Part shown: positions 31,294-39,873 of the stretch, piece after piece
Layout of the letters: every line of letters begins with the position of its first letter
Numbering within the stretch: position 1 is the first letter of the stretch
Origin: Streptomyces griseicoloratus
GTDB lineage: Bacteria; Actinomycetota; Actinomycetes; Streptomycetales; Streptomycetaceae
Reading direction: 5' to 3'
DNA: 64,000 bases
Assembly: GCF_014534645.1 (NCBI RefSeq)
Contig: NZ_JACVQF010000181.1
Span: 112,423 to 176,422 of the forward strand
The notes under the pieces: generated by a model
What the model was told of the DNA's origin: nothing
Database searches by the model: none
The model's input: only the letters and a program-made list of their open reading frames with translations
Translations under genes and position numbers: made by a program

Positions 31294-32364
31294 TCACGCC
31301 CCGAACAGGTCCTGTTGTCCGTTTCCCGGGTTCTGTGCGTGCGGCGGCGTGAGGCCGAGATGCGCCCAGGCGGCCGGGGTCGCGACCCGCCCGCGGGGGG
31401 TGCGCGCGAGCAGGCCCTCCCGTACGAGGAAGGGTTCGGCGACCTCCTCCACGGTCTCGCGCTCCTCCCCCACCGCGACCGCGAGGGTGGACAGGCCCAC
31501 GGGACCGCCGCCGAACAGCTTGAGCAGGGCTTCCAGCACGGCCCGGTCGAGGCGGTCCAGGCCCCGGGCGTCGACCTCGTACACCGCGAGGGCCGCCGCG
31601 GCGATCTCCCGGGTGATCAGTCCGTCGGCCTTGACCTGGGCGTAGTCGCGGACCCGGCGCAGCAGGCGGTTGGCGATGCGGGGCGTGCCACGGGAGCGAC
31701 CGGCGATCTCGGCGGCGCCGGCGGTGTCGATCTCGACGTCGAGCAGGCCGGCCGAGCGGTGGACGACGCGCTCCAGCTCGGCCGGTCCGTAGAACTCCAT
31801 GTGCGCGGTGAAGCCGAAGCGGTCGCGCAGCGGGGGCGGCAGGAGGCCCGCGCGCGTCGTGGCGCCGACCAGGGTGAACGGGGGCAGTTCGAGGGGGATC
31901 GCGGTGGCTCCGGGGCCCTTGCCGACGATGACGTCGACACGGAAGTCCTCCATCGCCATGTAGAGCATCTCCTCGGCGGGCCGCGACATGCGGTGGATCT
32001 CGTCGAGGAAGAGGACCTCGCCCTCCTGGAGCGAGGACAGGATCGCCGCGAGGTCGCCGGCGTGCTGGATGGCGGGGCCGGAGGTGATGCGGATGGGGGC
32101 GCCCATCTCCGCGGCGATGATCATGGAGAGGGTGGTCTTGCCGAGGCCGGGGGCGCCGGAGAGCAGCACGTGGTCGGCGGTGGCGCCACGCGCGCGTGCG
32201 GCGCGCAGCACGAGGTCGAGCTGTTCGCGGACCTTTTCCTGCCCGATGAACTCGCCGAGGTCCTTGGGGCGCAGCGCGGCCTCCACGGCCTGGTCCTCGC
32301 GGTCGGCGGCAGATCCCACCAGCCGCTCCCCGGCGTCCGTGCCGGTCGTGTCGTCCCAGTTCAC
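31294..32364 (-). CDS. ruvB: Holliday junction branch-migration helicase RuvB
   Basis: The 356-residue AAA+ motor drives branch migration. Walker A is GAPGLGKTT, Walker [10 protein letters not shown], sensor-1 [20 protein letters not shown] with the arginine finger. The C-terminal winged helix ends with [18 protein letters not shown]. The GTG at 32364 gives [12 protein letters not shown]. The ruvC-ruvA-ruvB order with 13- and 31-base gaps indicates one operon. Confidence 0.97.
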   Translation of the reverse strand: MNWDDTTGTDAGERLVGSAADREDQAVEAALRPKDLGEFIGQEKVREQLDLVLRAARARGATADHVLLSGAPGLGKTTLSMIIAAEMGAPIRITSGPAIQHAGDLAAILSSLQEGEVLFLDEIHRMSRPAEEMLYMAMEDFRVDVIVGKGPGATAIPLELPPFTLVGATTRAGLLPPPLRDRFGFTAHMEFYGPAELERVVHRSAGLLDVEIDTAGAAEIAGRSRGTPRIANRLLRRVRDYAQVKADGLITREIAAAALAVYEVDARGLDRLDRAVLEALLKLFGGGPVGLSTLAVAVGEERETVEEVAEPFLVREGLLARTPRGRVATPAAWAHLGLTPPHAQNPGNGQQDLFGA

Positions 32365-32395
32365 TGAGGTTCTCCTTGCAGGGGGCGCAGGCGGG

Positions 32396-33001
32396 TCAGC
32401 GGGCTCGGTTCAGGGTCTGCAGGGCCGCCTTGAGCAGCTGCCCCACCTGCGGCGGGCCTCCTGCGGCCTCCGCCTGGGGGGCCACGGCGGACACGGCCTC
32501 GTCGGCTTCGCGGGTCGCGTACCCGAGGCCGATCAGGGCGGCGTGCAGCTGGTCGCGCCAGCCGGTGCTGACCGGGGCGCCGACGGCGGGGGCTCCGACG
32601 GGCTCGCCGAGTCGGTCCTTCAGCTCCAGCAGCAGCTTCTGCGCACCCTTCTTGCCGATGCCGGGGACGGCGGTCAGCGCCTTCTCGTCACCGGTCGAGA
32701 CCGCTCTGCGCAGCGCGTCCGGGGTGTGGACGGCCAGCATGGCCTGGGCGAGGCGGGGGCCGACGCCGCTGGCGGTCTGCAGGAGCTCGAAGACCTGGCG
32801 CTCGTCGTCGTCCGCGAAGCCGTACAGGGTCAGGGAGTCCTCGCGGACGACGAGGGAGGTGGCGAGCTTGGTGGCCTGGCCGACGCGCAGGGTGGACAGC
32901 GTGTTCGGTGTGCACTGGACGGCCATGCCGACCCCGCCCACCTCGACCACCGCGGCGTCGGGAGCGAGGGCGGCGACCGTGCCGCTGACGAAGGCGATCA
33001 T
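32396..33001 (-). CDS. ruvA: Holliday junction DNA-binding protein RuvA
   Basis: The 201-residue RuvA forms tetramers that hold the four-way junction. The N-terminal OB domain is [23 protein letters not shown] up to about 65. Helix-hairpin-helix motifs follow ([33 protein letters not shown]). The C-terminal domain (about 150-201) contacts RuvB. The ATG is at 33001; ruvC ends 13 bases upstream. Confidence 0.96.
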   Translation of the reverse strand: MIAFVSGTVAALAPDAAVVEVGGVGMAVQCTPNTLSTLRVGQATKLATSLVVREDSLTLYGFADDDERQVFELLQTASGVGPRLAQAMLAVHTPDALRRAVSTGDEKALTAVPGIGKKGAQKLLLELKDRLGEPVGAPAVGAPVSTGWRDQLHAALIGLGYATREADEAVSAVAPQAEAAGGPPQVGQLLKAALQTLNRAR

Positions 33002-33014
33002 GCCGTACGGCCTT

Positions 33015-33563
33015 TCATGCGTGGGGGGCCCGCGGGGCCTGCGGGGCTTTCGATGCGTGCAGGGCGAGGGCCTGCTGGAGCCGGTTCTGCGCGGGGGCGC
33101 GCCAGATGTGGCAGATGGCGAGCGCGAGCGCGTCGGCGGCGTCGGCGGGCTTCGGGGGCTCGGCGAGTCTCAGCAGGCGGGTGACCATGGCGCCCACCTG
33201 GGCCTTGTCGGCGCGTCCGGTGCCGGTGACGGCGGCCTTGACCTCGCTGGGGGTGTGCAGGGCGACCGGGATGCCGCGCCGGGAGGCGCACAGGATGGCG
33301 ACGGCGCTGGCCTGGGCGGTGCCCATGACCGTGCGCACGTTGTGCTGGCTGAAGACGCGTTCCACGGCGACGAACTCCGGCCGGTGCTCGTCGAGCCACT
33401 GCTCGATGCCCTGCTCGACGGCGACGAGGCGGAGGCCGAGGTCCGCGTCCGCGGGCGTGCGCACGACACCGACGCCGAGCATGGTGAGCGGCCGGCCCGC
33501 GACGCCCTCCACGACACCGACCCCGCAGCGGGTCAGCCCCGGGTCCACCCCCAGTACGCGCAC
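33015..33563 (-). CDS. ruvC: Holliday junction resolvase RuvC
   Basis: The 182-residue RNase H-fold nuclease cuts junctions symmetrically. Catalytic acidic residues are in [12 protein letters not shown] (D7), [12 protein letters not shown] (E), and [12 protein letters not shown] (two D). The GTG at 33563 follows GAAGGG and gives MRVLGVDPG. The longer open frame to 33644 is rejected. YebC lies upstream, and ruvA and ruvB follow. Confidence 0.96.
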   Translation of the reverse strand: MRVLGVDPGLTRCGVGVVEGVAGRPLTMLGVGVVRTPADADLGLRLVAVEQGIEQWLDEHRPEFVAVERVFSQHNVRTVMGTAQASAVAILCASRRGIPVALHTPSEVKAAVTGTGRADKAQVGAMVTRLLRLAEPPKPADAADALALAICHIWRAPAQNRLQQALALHASKAPQAPRAPHA

Positions 33564-33675
33564 GCGCTTTCCCTTCGATCGCCTGTTTGTGCAGGCTATC
33601 GGGTACCACCGACAACGGCGGCGGGCCGGGGGGACGTGTCCCACCGGCCCGTCGAGGACGCCGTGCGGCGCGGCG

Positions 33676-34428
33676 TCAGGCGCCGACCTTCTCCATGATC
33701 TCGTCGCTGACGTCGAAGTTCGCGAAGACGTTCTGCACGTCGTCGCTGTCCTCCAGCGCGTCGATGAGCTTGAAGATCTTCTTCGCGCCCTCTTCGTCCA
33801 GCTCGATCTGCATGGTGGGGACGAAGTTGGCGTCGGCGGACTCGTAGTCGATGCCGGCGTCCTGCAGGGCGGTGCGGACCGCGACCAGGTCGGTGGCCTC
33901 GCTGATGACCTCGAAGCTCTCGCCGAGGTCGTTGACCTCCTCGGCGCCCGCCTCCAGGACGGCGCCGAGCACGTCGTCCTCGGTCAGCTCGCCCTTGGGG
34001 ACGATGACGACGCCCTTGCGGTTGAACAGGTACGACACCGAGCCCGGGTCGGCCATGGAGCCGCCGTTGCGGGTCATGGCGACGCGGACGTCGGAGGCGG
34101 CGCGGTTGCGGTTGTCGGTGAGGCACTCGATGAGCACCGCGACACCGTTCGGGCCGTAACCCTCGTACATGATCGTCTCGTAGTCGGCGCCGCCGGCCTC
34201 CAGGCCCGCGCCGCGCTTGACCGCGGAGTCGATGTTCTTGTTGGGCACCGACTGCTTCTTGGCCTTCTGGATGGCGTCGTACAGCGTCGGATTGCCGTCG
34301 GGGTCGGCGCCGCCCATCCGGGCCGCGACCTCGATGTTCTTGATCAGCTTCGCGAAGAGCTTGCCGCGCTTGGCATCGATGACGGCCTTCTTGTGCTTCG
34401 TCGTGGCCCATTTAGAGTGGCCGGACAT
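33676..34428 (-). CDS. yebC: YebC/PmpR family protein
   Basis: The 250-residue protein has the full YebC signature: [21 protein letters not shown] at the N-terminus, the [17 protein letters not shown] motif, and a C-terminal domain ending [12 protein letters not shown]. The family was long called a transcription regulator; recent work ties it to translation of difficult, for example polyproline, sequences. That would complement EF-P, encoded at the left of this window. The ATG is at 34428. It stands between pdxT and ruvC, as in mycobacteria. Confidence 0.95.
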   Translation of the reverse strand: MSGHSKWATTKHKKAVIDAKRGKLFAKLIKNIEVAARMGGADPDGNPTLYDAIQKAKKQSVPNKNIDSAVKRGAGLEAGGADYETIMYEGYGPNGVAVLIECLTDNRNRAASDVRVAMTRNGGSMADPGSVSYLFNRKGVVIVPKGELTEDDVLGAVLEAGAEEVNDLGESFEVISEATDLVAVRTALQDAGIDYESADANFVPTMQIELDEEGAKKIFKLIDALEDSDDVQNVFANFDVSDEIMEKVGA

Positions 34429-34476
34429 CTGCCTGTCTCCTTCGCGTAACCCGTCTTTGTACGAACCCCAGAGATC

Positions 34477-35082
34477 CTACAAGGACTCCGCCGTGCCGTT
34501 CGCGCGCACCATGTCGGCGAAGAGCCGGTGCACCCGGTGGTCGCCGGTCAGTTCCGGGTGGAACGACGTGGCCAGCGCGTTGCCCTGGCGGACGGCGACG
34601 ATGTGGCCGTCGTGTTCGGCGAGCACCTCGGCCCCGGCGCCCACGGACTCCACCCAGGGCGCGCGGATGAAGACGCCCTCCACAGGATCGCCCGTGATGC
34701 CCTTGACGTCGAGCGCGGCCTCGAAGGACTCGTTCTGCCGTCCGAAGGCGTTGCGCCGGACGATCATGTCGATGCCGCCGACCGTCTCCTGGCCGGAGCG
34801 CGGGTCGAGGATCTTGTCGGCCAGCATGATCATGCCGGCGCAGGTGCCGTAGACGGGCATGCCGTCCCGCACGCGCGCGCGGAGGGTCTCCATCACTCCG
34901 AAGAGGACGGCCAGCTTGGAGATGGTGGTGGACTCGCCGCCGGGCAGGACCAGGCCGTCCACCTCGGCGAGTTCTTCGGGGCGCCTGACCGGCCTGGCCA
35001 CGGCATCGGCCGCGGCCAGGGCGATGAGGTGCTCCCGTACGTCGCCCTGGAGTGCCAGGACGCCGATGACAGGAGTGTTCAT
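34477..35082 (-). CDS. pdxT: pyridoxal 5-phosphate synthase glutaminase subunit PdxT
   Basis: The 201-residue class I glutaminase feeds ammonia to PdxS. The triad is visible: nucleophile cysteine in GTCAGMI, histidine and glutamate in SFHPELTGD. The PGGES oxyanion segment is also present. The ATG at 35082 gives [18 protein letters not shown]. It lies 56 bases beyond pdxS. In mycobacteria another gene often sits between the two; here they are adjacent. Confidence 0.97.
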   Translation of the reverse strand: MNTPVIGVLALQGDVREHLIALAAADAVARPVRRPEELAEVDGLVLPGGESTTISKLAVLFGVMETLRARVRDGMPVYGTCAGMIMLADKILDPRSGQETVGGIDMIVRRNAFGRQNESFEAALDVKGITGDPVEGVFIRAPWVESVGAGAEVLAEHDGHIVAVRQGNALATSFHPELTGDHRVHRLFADMVRANGTAESL

Positions 35083-35138
35083 GGGGTGATTACCAGTCCC
35101 TGGTGCCAGTCTCTGTTGCCGGTCGTCGCCGGTCCGCG

Positions 35139-36050
35139 TCACCAGCCGCGGTTGGCGTAGCGCTCGGCCTCGGGGAGGGTGTCGCAGTTGATGCCGACCA
35201 TGGCCTCGCCGAGGTTGCGGGACGCGTCCGCGATGATCTTCGGGTCGTCGTAGAAGGTGGTGGCCTTCACGATGGCGGCGGCGCGCTTGGCCGGGTCGCC
35301 CGACTTGAAGATGCCGGAGCCGACGAAGACGCCCTCGGCACCGAGCTGGCGCATCAGCGCGGCGTCGGCCGGGGTGGCCACACCGCCGGCGGAGAACAGC
35401 ACGACCGGCAGCTTGCCCAGCTCGGCGACCTCCTTGACCAGCTCGTACGGGGCGCGCAGCTCCTTGGCGGCGGCGTACAGCTCGTGGTTGTCGTAGCCGC
35501 GCAGGCGGGCGATCTCGTTCTTGATCTGGCGCAGGTGGCGGACGGCCTCGACGACGTTGCCGGTGCCGGCCTCGCCCTTGGAGCGGATCATCGCCGCGCC
35601 CTCGGCGATCCGGCGCAGGGCCTCACCGAGGTTGGTGGCGCCGCAGACGAAGGGAGTGGTGAACGCCCACTTGTCGGAGTGGTTGACCTCGTCGGCCGGG
35701 GTGAGGACCTCGGACTCGTCGATGTAGTCGACGCCGAGGGACTGCAGGACCTGGGCCTCGACGAAGTGGCCGATGCGGGACTTGGCCATCACGGGGATGG
35801 AGACCGCGTCGATGATGCCCTCGATCATGTCCGGGTCGGACATGCGGGCCACGCCGCCGTCCTTGCGGATGTCGGCCGGGACCCGCTCCAGGGCCATGAC
35901 CGCGACGGCGCCCGCGTCCTCGGCGATCTTCGCCTGCTCCGGCGTGACAACGTCCATGATCACGCCGCCCTTGAGCTGCTCGGCCATGCCGCGCTTCACG
36001 CGGGCGGTGCCGGTCTCGGGAGCCTGGTTTTCGGAGAGCGTGCTGGACAC
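35139..36050 (-). CDS. pdxS: pyridoxal 5-phosphate synthase lyase subunit PdxS
   Basis: The 303-residue (beta-alpha)8 enzyme makes PLP from ribose 5-phosphate, glyceraldehyde 3-phosphate and ammonia. The strictly conserved segments [20 protein letters not shown] (lysine), and [10 protein letters not shown] are present. The GTG at 36050 follows GAGG and gives [14 protein letters not shown], the S. coelicolor-like start. It probably heads a pdxS-pdxT-yebC-ruvCAB transcript. Confidence 0.98.
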   Translation of the reverse strand: MSSTLSENQAPETGTARVKRGMAEQLKGGVIMDVVTPEQAKIAEDAGAVAVMALERVPADIRKDGGVARMSDPDMIEGIIDAVSIPVMAKSRIGHFVEAQVLQSLGVDYIDESEVLTPADEVNHSDKWAFTTPFVCGATNLGEALRRIAEGAAMIRSKGEAGTGNVVEAVRHLRQIKNEIARLRGYDNHELYAAAKELRAPYELVKEVAELGKLPVVLFSAGGVATPADAALMRQLGAEGVFVGSGIFKSGDPAKRAAAIVKATTFYDDPKIIADASRNLGEAMVGINCDTLPEAERYANRGW

Positions 36051-36149
36051 GGATACCTCACTGAAGGGTAAAGAGGGTTTCTTCAGCACTGAGGAAACGT
36101 GAACGGACCAGGCCACAGCAAGGGCCAATGGGAAGGCGGTGGCTCCTTT

Positions 36150-36692
36150 TCAGGCCGCCCGGTCCACCAGCGCCGCGGGCGGCTCGTCGTCCATCTCGAA
36201 GGCCAGCGGGAAGGGCGCGTGTCCGGCCAGCCGGAACCAGCGCACCTTGCGGTGCTCGCGCAGGCGGCGGGCCGCGCCCACGGCGTCGTTGTGGAACCGC
36301 CGGGCCATGGGCACGCGCCGTACGGCCTCGGTCAGCTCGTGGGCCGCTTCCTCGCCCCCGGGCGCCTCGCGCAGCACGTCCACCTGCTGCGGGTCGGCGA
36401 ACACCGCGCGCAGGGCCTGGCTCAGCTCGCTCTCGGCGACCTCCCGCTGCTCCTCCTCGGCCTGGCGGGCGGCGTGCGCGGCCTCGTACAGCACGATCGA
36501 GGCGGCCGGGTCGAGCACGCCCGCGGTGGCCAGTTCCTGTGCCACGGAGGCCCTGCGCAGCAGCTGCGCGTCCAGGGCGGCCCGGGCGGCGTCGATCCTG
36601 GCGTGCAGCCGGTCCAGCCGTCCCGCCGTCCAGCTCAGGTACAGGCCGATGGCCACGAGGACGACGAGGATCCAGATCAGGGTTGCGGTCAC
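36150..36692 (-). CDS. LemA-like single-pass membrane protein
   Basis: The 180-residue protein has one N-terminal helix (TATLIWILVVLVAIGLYLSW), then a long charged helix RLDRLHARIDAARAALDAQLLRRA that resembles the start of LemA-fold proteins (which read ...VDAAWSQVDVQLKRRADL). The rest is helical and rich in A, E and R. Function is unknown. GTG at 36692 is chosen for the helix start; a TTG three codons earlier is possible. The ribosome site is weak. It lies between pimA and pdxS. Confidence 0.75.
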   Translation of the reverse strand: MTATLIWILVVLVAIGLYLSWTAGRLDRLHARIDAARAALDAQLLRRASVAQELATAGVLDPAASIVLYEAAHAARQAEEEQREVAESELSQALRAVFADPQQVDVLREAPGGEEAAHELTEAVRRVPMARRFHNDAVGAARRLREHRKVRWFRLAGHAPFPLAFEMDDEPPAALVDRAA

Positions 36693-36749
36693 GGGCGGCA
36701 AGGCTACCGGGGCGCTCCGCCTGTCTTGCCGGGTCCCTCGGTGACCGTC

Positions 36750-36820
36750 GCCGGGGGCTGCCGCCCCCGCGCCCCCGCTTCGGCCTGGACGGCCTCGTCC
36801 TCAAACGCCGGACGGGCTGA
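36750..36820. repeat. intergenic GC-rich hairpin repeat, copy 1
   Basis: The 71-base element starts with GGGGGCTGCCGCCCCC and ends CAAACGCCGGACGGGCTGA. It matches the element at 44052 almost throughout. Such elements lie between genes across Streptomyces chromosomes. Here it lies between pimA (stop at 36848) and the LemA-like gene and may end the pimA transcript. Confidence 0.8.
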
Positions 36821-36847
36821 GTGAGCCGTCCCGGCCTCGAAGTCCGC

Positions 36848-38011
36848 TCAGTCCCGCGCCAGTCCCAAGCGGGCCCTCAGGCCCGTCGCGCGGTCGTCCG
36901 TGGCGACCGCCGCCGCGCCCGCCGTCACCGTCTCGTAGACCGACATGATGTCCGCCCCGACCGTGGACCAGTCGAAGCGCCGTACGTGGGCGCTGCCCCG
37001 CTCGCGCAGCCGGTCCCGCCGTTCCGGGTCCGCCAGCAGGCGTACGGCCGCGTCGGCGAGCGCGTCGGAGTCCTCGTTGGCGAACAGCTCACCGGCCGCG
37101 CCCTGGTCGAGGACCTGTGCGAAGGCGTCCAGGTCGGAGGCGAGCACGGGAGCGCCCGCCGACAGGGCCTCGACCAGGATGATCCCGAAGCTCTCGCCGC
37201 CGGTGTTGGGCGCCACGTACAGATCGACGCTGCGCAGGAAGCGGGCCTTGTCCTCGTCGCTGACCATGCCGAGGAACTCCACCCTGGAGCGGAGCTCGGC
37301 GGGCAGCGAGGCCACCGCCTCCTTCTCGTCGCCGCGCCCGGCGACCAGCAGCCGGGTTTCCGGCCGCTCGGCGAGGATCTTCGGCAGGGCCCTCATCAGC
37401 ACCGGCAGGCCCTTGCGGGGCTCGTCGATGCGCCCGACGAAGCCGATCGTGCCGCCCTGCCACTCGGGCTTGGGGGCGGCCTTGGCGAAGAAGTCGACGT
37501 CGACCCCGTTGGGGATCACGACGGCGTCCCCGCCCAGGTGCTCGACGAGGGTGCGGCGGGCGTACTCGCTCACCGCGATGCGCGCGCTGATCTTCTCCAG
37601 GGCCGCCTGGAGGATCGAGTACGCGGCGATCATCGCGCGGGAGCGCGGGTTGGAGGTGTGGAAGGTGGCCACGATCGGGCCCTGCGCCGCCCAGCAGGTC
37701 AGCAGGCCGAGGGAGGGCGAGGTCGGCTCGTGGATGTGGATGACGTCGAACGCGCCGTCGTGCAGCCAGCGCCGTACCCGGGCCGCCGACAGGAAGCCGA
37801 AGTTCAGCCGGGCCACCGAGCCGTTGTACGGCACCGGGACCGCGCGCCCCGCGGAGACGACGTAGGGCGGCAGCGGGGTCTCGTCGTCGGCGGGCGCGAG
37901 GACGGACACCTCGTGGCCGAGGCGGATGAAGTACTCGGCGAGGTCACGGATGTGGAACTGGACGCCGCCCGGCACGTCCCAGGAGTACGGGCAGACGATG
38001 CCGATCCTCAC
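36848..38011 (-). CDS. pimA: phosphatidylinositol mannosyltransferase PimA-like (GT4)
   Basis: The 387-residue GT-B enzyme should move mannose from GDP-mannose to phosphatidylinositol on the inner membrane face. The N-terminus RIGIVCPYSWDVPGGVQFHI is typical of PimA. The GT4 donor motif lies in GFVGRIDEPRKGLPVL, and ESFGIILVEALSAGAPVLASD is the E-x7-E motif. GTG at 38011 overlaps the stop of the acyltransferase (GTGA). The three genes pgsA-acyltransferase-pimA are the same trio as Rv2612c-Rv2610c in M. tuberculosis. Confidence 0.93.
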   Translation of the reverse strand: MRIGIVCPYSWDVPGGVQFHIRDLAEYFIRLGHEVSVLAPADDETPLPPYVVSAGRAVPVPYNGSVARLNFGFLSAARVRRWLHDGAFDVIHIHEPTSPSLGLLTCWAAQGPIVATFHTSNPRSRAMIAAYSILQAALEKISARIAVSEYARRTLVEHLGGDAVVIPNGVDVDFFAKAAPKPEWQGGTIGFVGRIDEPRKGLPVLMRALPKILAERPETRLLVAGRGDEKEAVASLPAELRSRVEFLGMVSDEDKARFLRSVDLYVAPNTGGESFGIILVEALSAGAPVLASDLDAFAQVLDQGAAGELFANEDSDALADAAVRLLADPERRDRLRERGSAHVRRFDWSTVGADIMSVYETVTAGAAAVATDDRATGLRARLGLARD

Positions 38012-38937
38012 GACGCGCCCTGCCCGGGCTGCGACGGGGCCTTGGCCGGATCGAGGTCCTTCAGCCACAAGCGCTGCAGCATGTGCCAGTCCTCCGGATG
38101 GTCGGCGATCCCGGTGGCGAAGGCGTCGGCCAGCGCCTGTGTCATGACAGACGTCTTCTCGCGCCGGGTACCTGACCCGGGCACCTCGACCGGCGGATGC
38201 ACGCGCCCCTGCATGACGGGCGATTCGTCGTACCAGAGCGTGACCGGCAGCAGGAGCGCCCCTGTCTGCTGGGCGAGCAGGGCGGGGCCGGCCGGCATCC
38301 GGGCCGTCTCGCCGAAGAACTCGACCTCCACCCCGGAGGCGGACAGGTCCCGGTCGGCGACCAGGCAGACCAGGCCGCCGTCGCGCAGCCGCCGGGCCAG
38401 CGTGCCGAACGCCGTGCCGCCGCTGTGCGGCAGGACCTCCATGCCGAGGCCCTCGCGGTAGGCGACGAAACGGTCGTAGAGGGTCTCCGGCTTGAGCCGC
38501 TCGGCGACCGTCGTGAAGGGGATCCCGAGCTCGGTGGTGACCCAGGCGCCGGCGAGGTCCCAGTTGGCCAGGTGCGGCAGGGCCAGGACGACGCCCTTGC
38601 CGGCGGCCAGGCCCTCGGTCAGGTGGTGCAGGTCCTTGGGGGCGAAGCCCGTGCGGATGCGCTCGCCGCTCCAGGCGGGCAGCCGGAAGGACTCCATCCA
38701 GTAGCGCAGGTACGAGCGCATGCCCGCGCGCGAGAGGGCGGCGAGCCGCTCGGGGCTCGCGTCCGGCAGCACGCGCGCGTAGTTGCTCTCCAGCCGCCTC
38801 ACGCCCGTGCCGCGCTGCTTCCAGGCGACGTCGGCGATCGTGCGGCCGAGCCGTGCGGCGACGGGCTCCGGGAGCTTCTTGACGGTGCTCCAGCCGGCGC
38901 CGTAGAGCGCGTCGGTCAGCCGGTCCCGGGCACTCAC
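38008..38937 (-). CDS. phosphatidylinositol mannoside acyltransferase (LpxL/HtrB family)
   Basis: The 309-residue lysophospholipid-type acyltransferase should add an acyl chain to the PIM mannose, like mycobacterial PatA (Rv2611c). The H-x4-D/E-type active site is in ALPHLANWDLAG, and VCLVADRDLSASGVEVEFFG is the second block. No clear membrane span beyond the N-terminal hydrophobic region, so it is peripheral. GTG at 38937 overlaps the synthase stop (GTGA), and its own stop overlaps pimA. All three are therefore tightly coupled. Confidence 0.92.
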   Translation of the reverse strand: MSARDRLTDALYGAGWSTVKKLPEPVAARLGRTIADVAWKQRGTGVRRLESNYARVLPDASPERLAALSRAGMRSYLRYWMESFRLPAWSGERIRTGFAPKDLHHLTEGLAAGKGVVLALPHLANWDLAGAWVTTELGIPFTTVAERLKPETLYDRFVAYREGLGMEVLPHSGGTAFGTLARRLRDGGLVCLVADRDLSASGVEVEFFGETARMPAGPALLAQQTGALLLPVTLWYDESPVMQGRVHPPVEVPGSGTRREKTSVMTQALADAFATGIADHPEDWHMLQRLWLKDLDPAKAPSQPGQGAS

Positions 38938-39608
38938 TTCGCGGCCTCGCTCCCCCGGGCGCCCTGCCCGGCCGCGGCGGCCTCCGCCTCGGCGGACTCC
39001 CGGCGGACCGTGACGACGCGCTGGATCAGCGTGACGAGGCTGCCGACGGCGACGATCCACAGGGCGATCGGCAGGAGGTACTGGATGCCGGGCACGCCGA
39101 ACTTGTGCAGGCCGGCGAATCCGGCCGCGACCAGGGAGACCACCAGCCGCTCGGCGCGCTCGACGAGCCCGTTGACGGCGACCGGCAGGCCGATCGACTC
39201 GCCGCGCGCCTTGGTGTACGACACCACCTGGCCGCTGGCCAGGCAGAAGATCGAGACGGCGCACAGGACGTTGTCGTTCCCGCCGCCCGCGTACCAGAGG
39301 GCGAAACCGCCGAAGATCGCGCCGTCGGCGACCCGGTCGAGCGTGGAGTCCAGGAAGGCCCCCCAGCGGCTGGAGCGGCCGAGCTGGCGGGCCATGTTGC
39401 CGTCGACGAGGTCGGAGAACACGAACAGCGTGATCACGACCGTGCCCCAGAAGAACTCGCCCATGGGGTAGAAGACCAGCGCACCCGCGACCACACCGGC
39501 GGTGCCGATGAGCGTGACCGTGTCCGGGCTCACGCCCCGGCGGATGAGAAACGCGGCGAACGGTGTGAGGACACGCGTGAAGAATGCACGCGCGTACTTG
39601 TTCAGCAT
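38934..39608 (-). CDS. pgsA: phosphatidylinositol phosphate synthase (CDP-alcohol phosphatidyltransferase)
   Basis: The 224-residue membrane enzyme joins CDP-diacylglycerol with inositol phosphate, the first step to phosphatidylinositol and PIMs. The CDP-alcohol motif D-x2-D-G-x2-A-R-x8-G-x3-D-x3-D is complete (D66, D69, D87, D91). About six membrane helices are seen. The ATG at 39608 gives MLNKYARAFFTRVL. A TACGAT box and a 14-base palindrome lie about 57-78 bases upstream. Confidence 0.95.
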   Translation of the reverse strand: MLNKYARAFFTRVLTPFAAFLIRRGVSPDTVTLIGTAGVVAGALVFYPMGEFFWGTVVITLFVFSDLVDGNMARQLGRSSRWGAFLDSTLDRVADGAIFGGFALWYAGGGNDNVLCAVSIFCLASGQVVSYTKARGESIGLPVAVNGLVERAERLVVSLVAAGFAGLHKFGVPGIQYLLPIALWIVAVGSLVTLIQRVVTVRRESAEAEAAAAGQGARGSEAAK

Positions 39609-39664
39609 GGCCTTCCCGAGGGGTCGGTGTGGCCGCGTGGCCCTTGCTGACCACCGGCTGGCCC

Positions 39665-39686
39665 ATCGTAGCCACGCGCGCGCGTG
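39665..39686 (-). promoter_or_regulatory. TACGAT -10 box with adjoining 14-bp palindrome
   Basis: On the minus strand TACGAT (39670-39665) is a good -10 element for pgsA. The perfect palindrome CACGCGCGCGCGTG (39673-39686) lies in its spacer. No clear -35 is seen, so an activator or repressor site is possible. The rest of the 265-base divergent interval holds no gene. Confidence 0.35.
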
Positions 39687-39873
39687 AGCGACGGCCGGGC
39701 ACCCGGACCCCGGTCCCGGGGCGGTCGGGCGCCGGGATCGGGCCGTTCGTATGGACGCAGCGTGACGGGAGTGGAAAGCTCGAATAACCGCGGGCGTCGC
39801 CGGAGCCGCCAGTGAACGCGGTCCCCGCGTGTCCGCGCCCACAGTGACCTCACCGTGCACGGGAGGCAAGGAC

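Noticed and set aside
36150-36692. NUDIX hydrolase, by analogy with the mycobacterial neighbour of pimA
   Set aside because: No NUDIX box (GX5EX7REUXEEXGU) is present. The sequence is a membrane helix plus a long charged helix.
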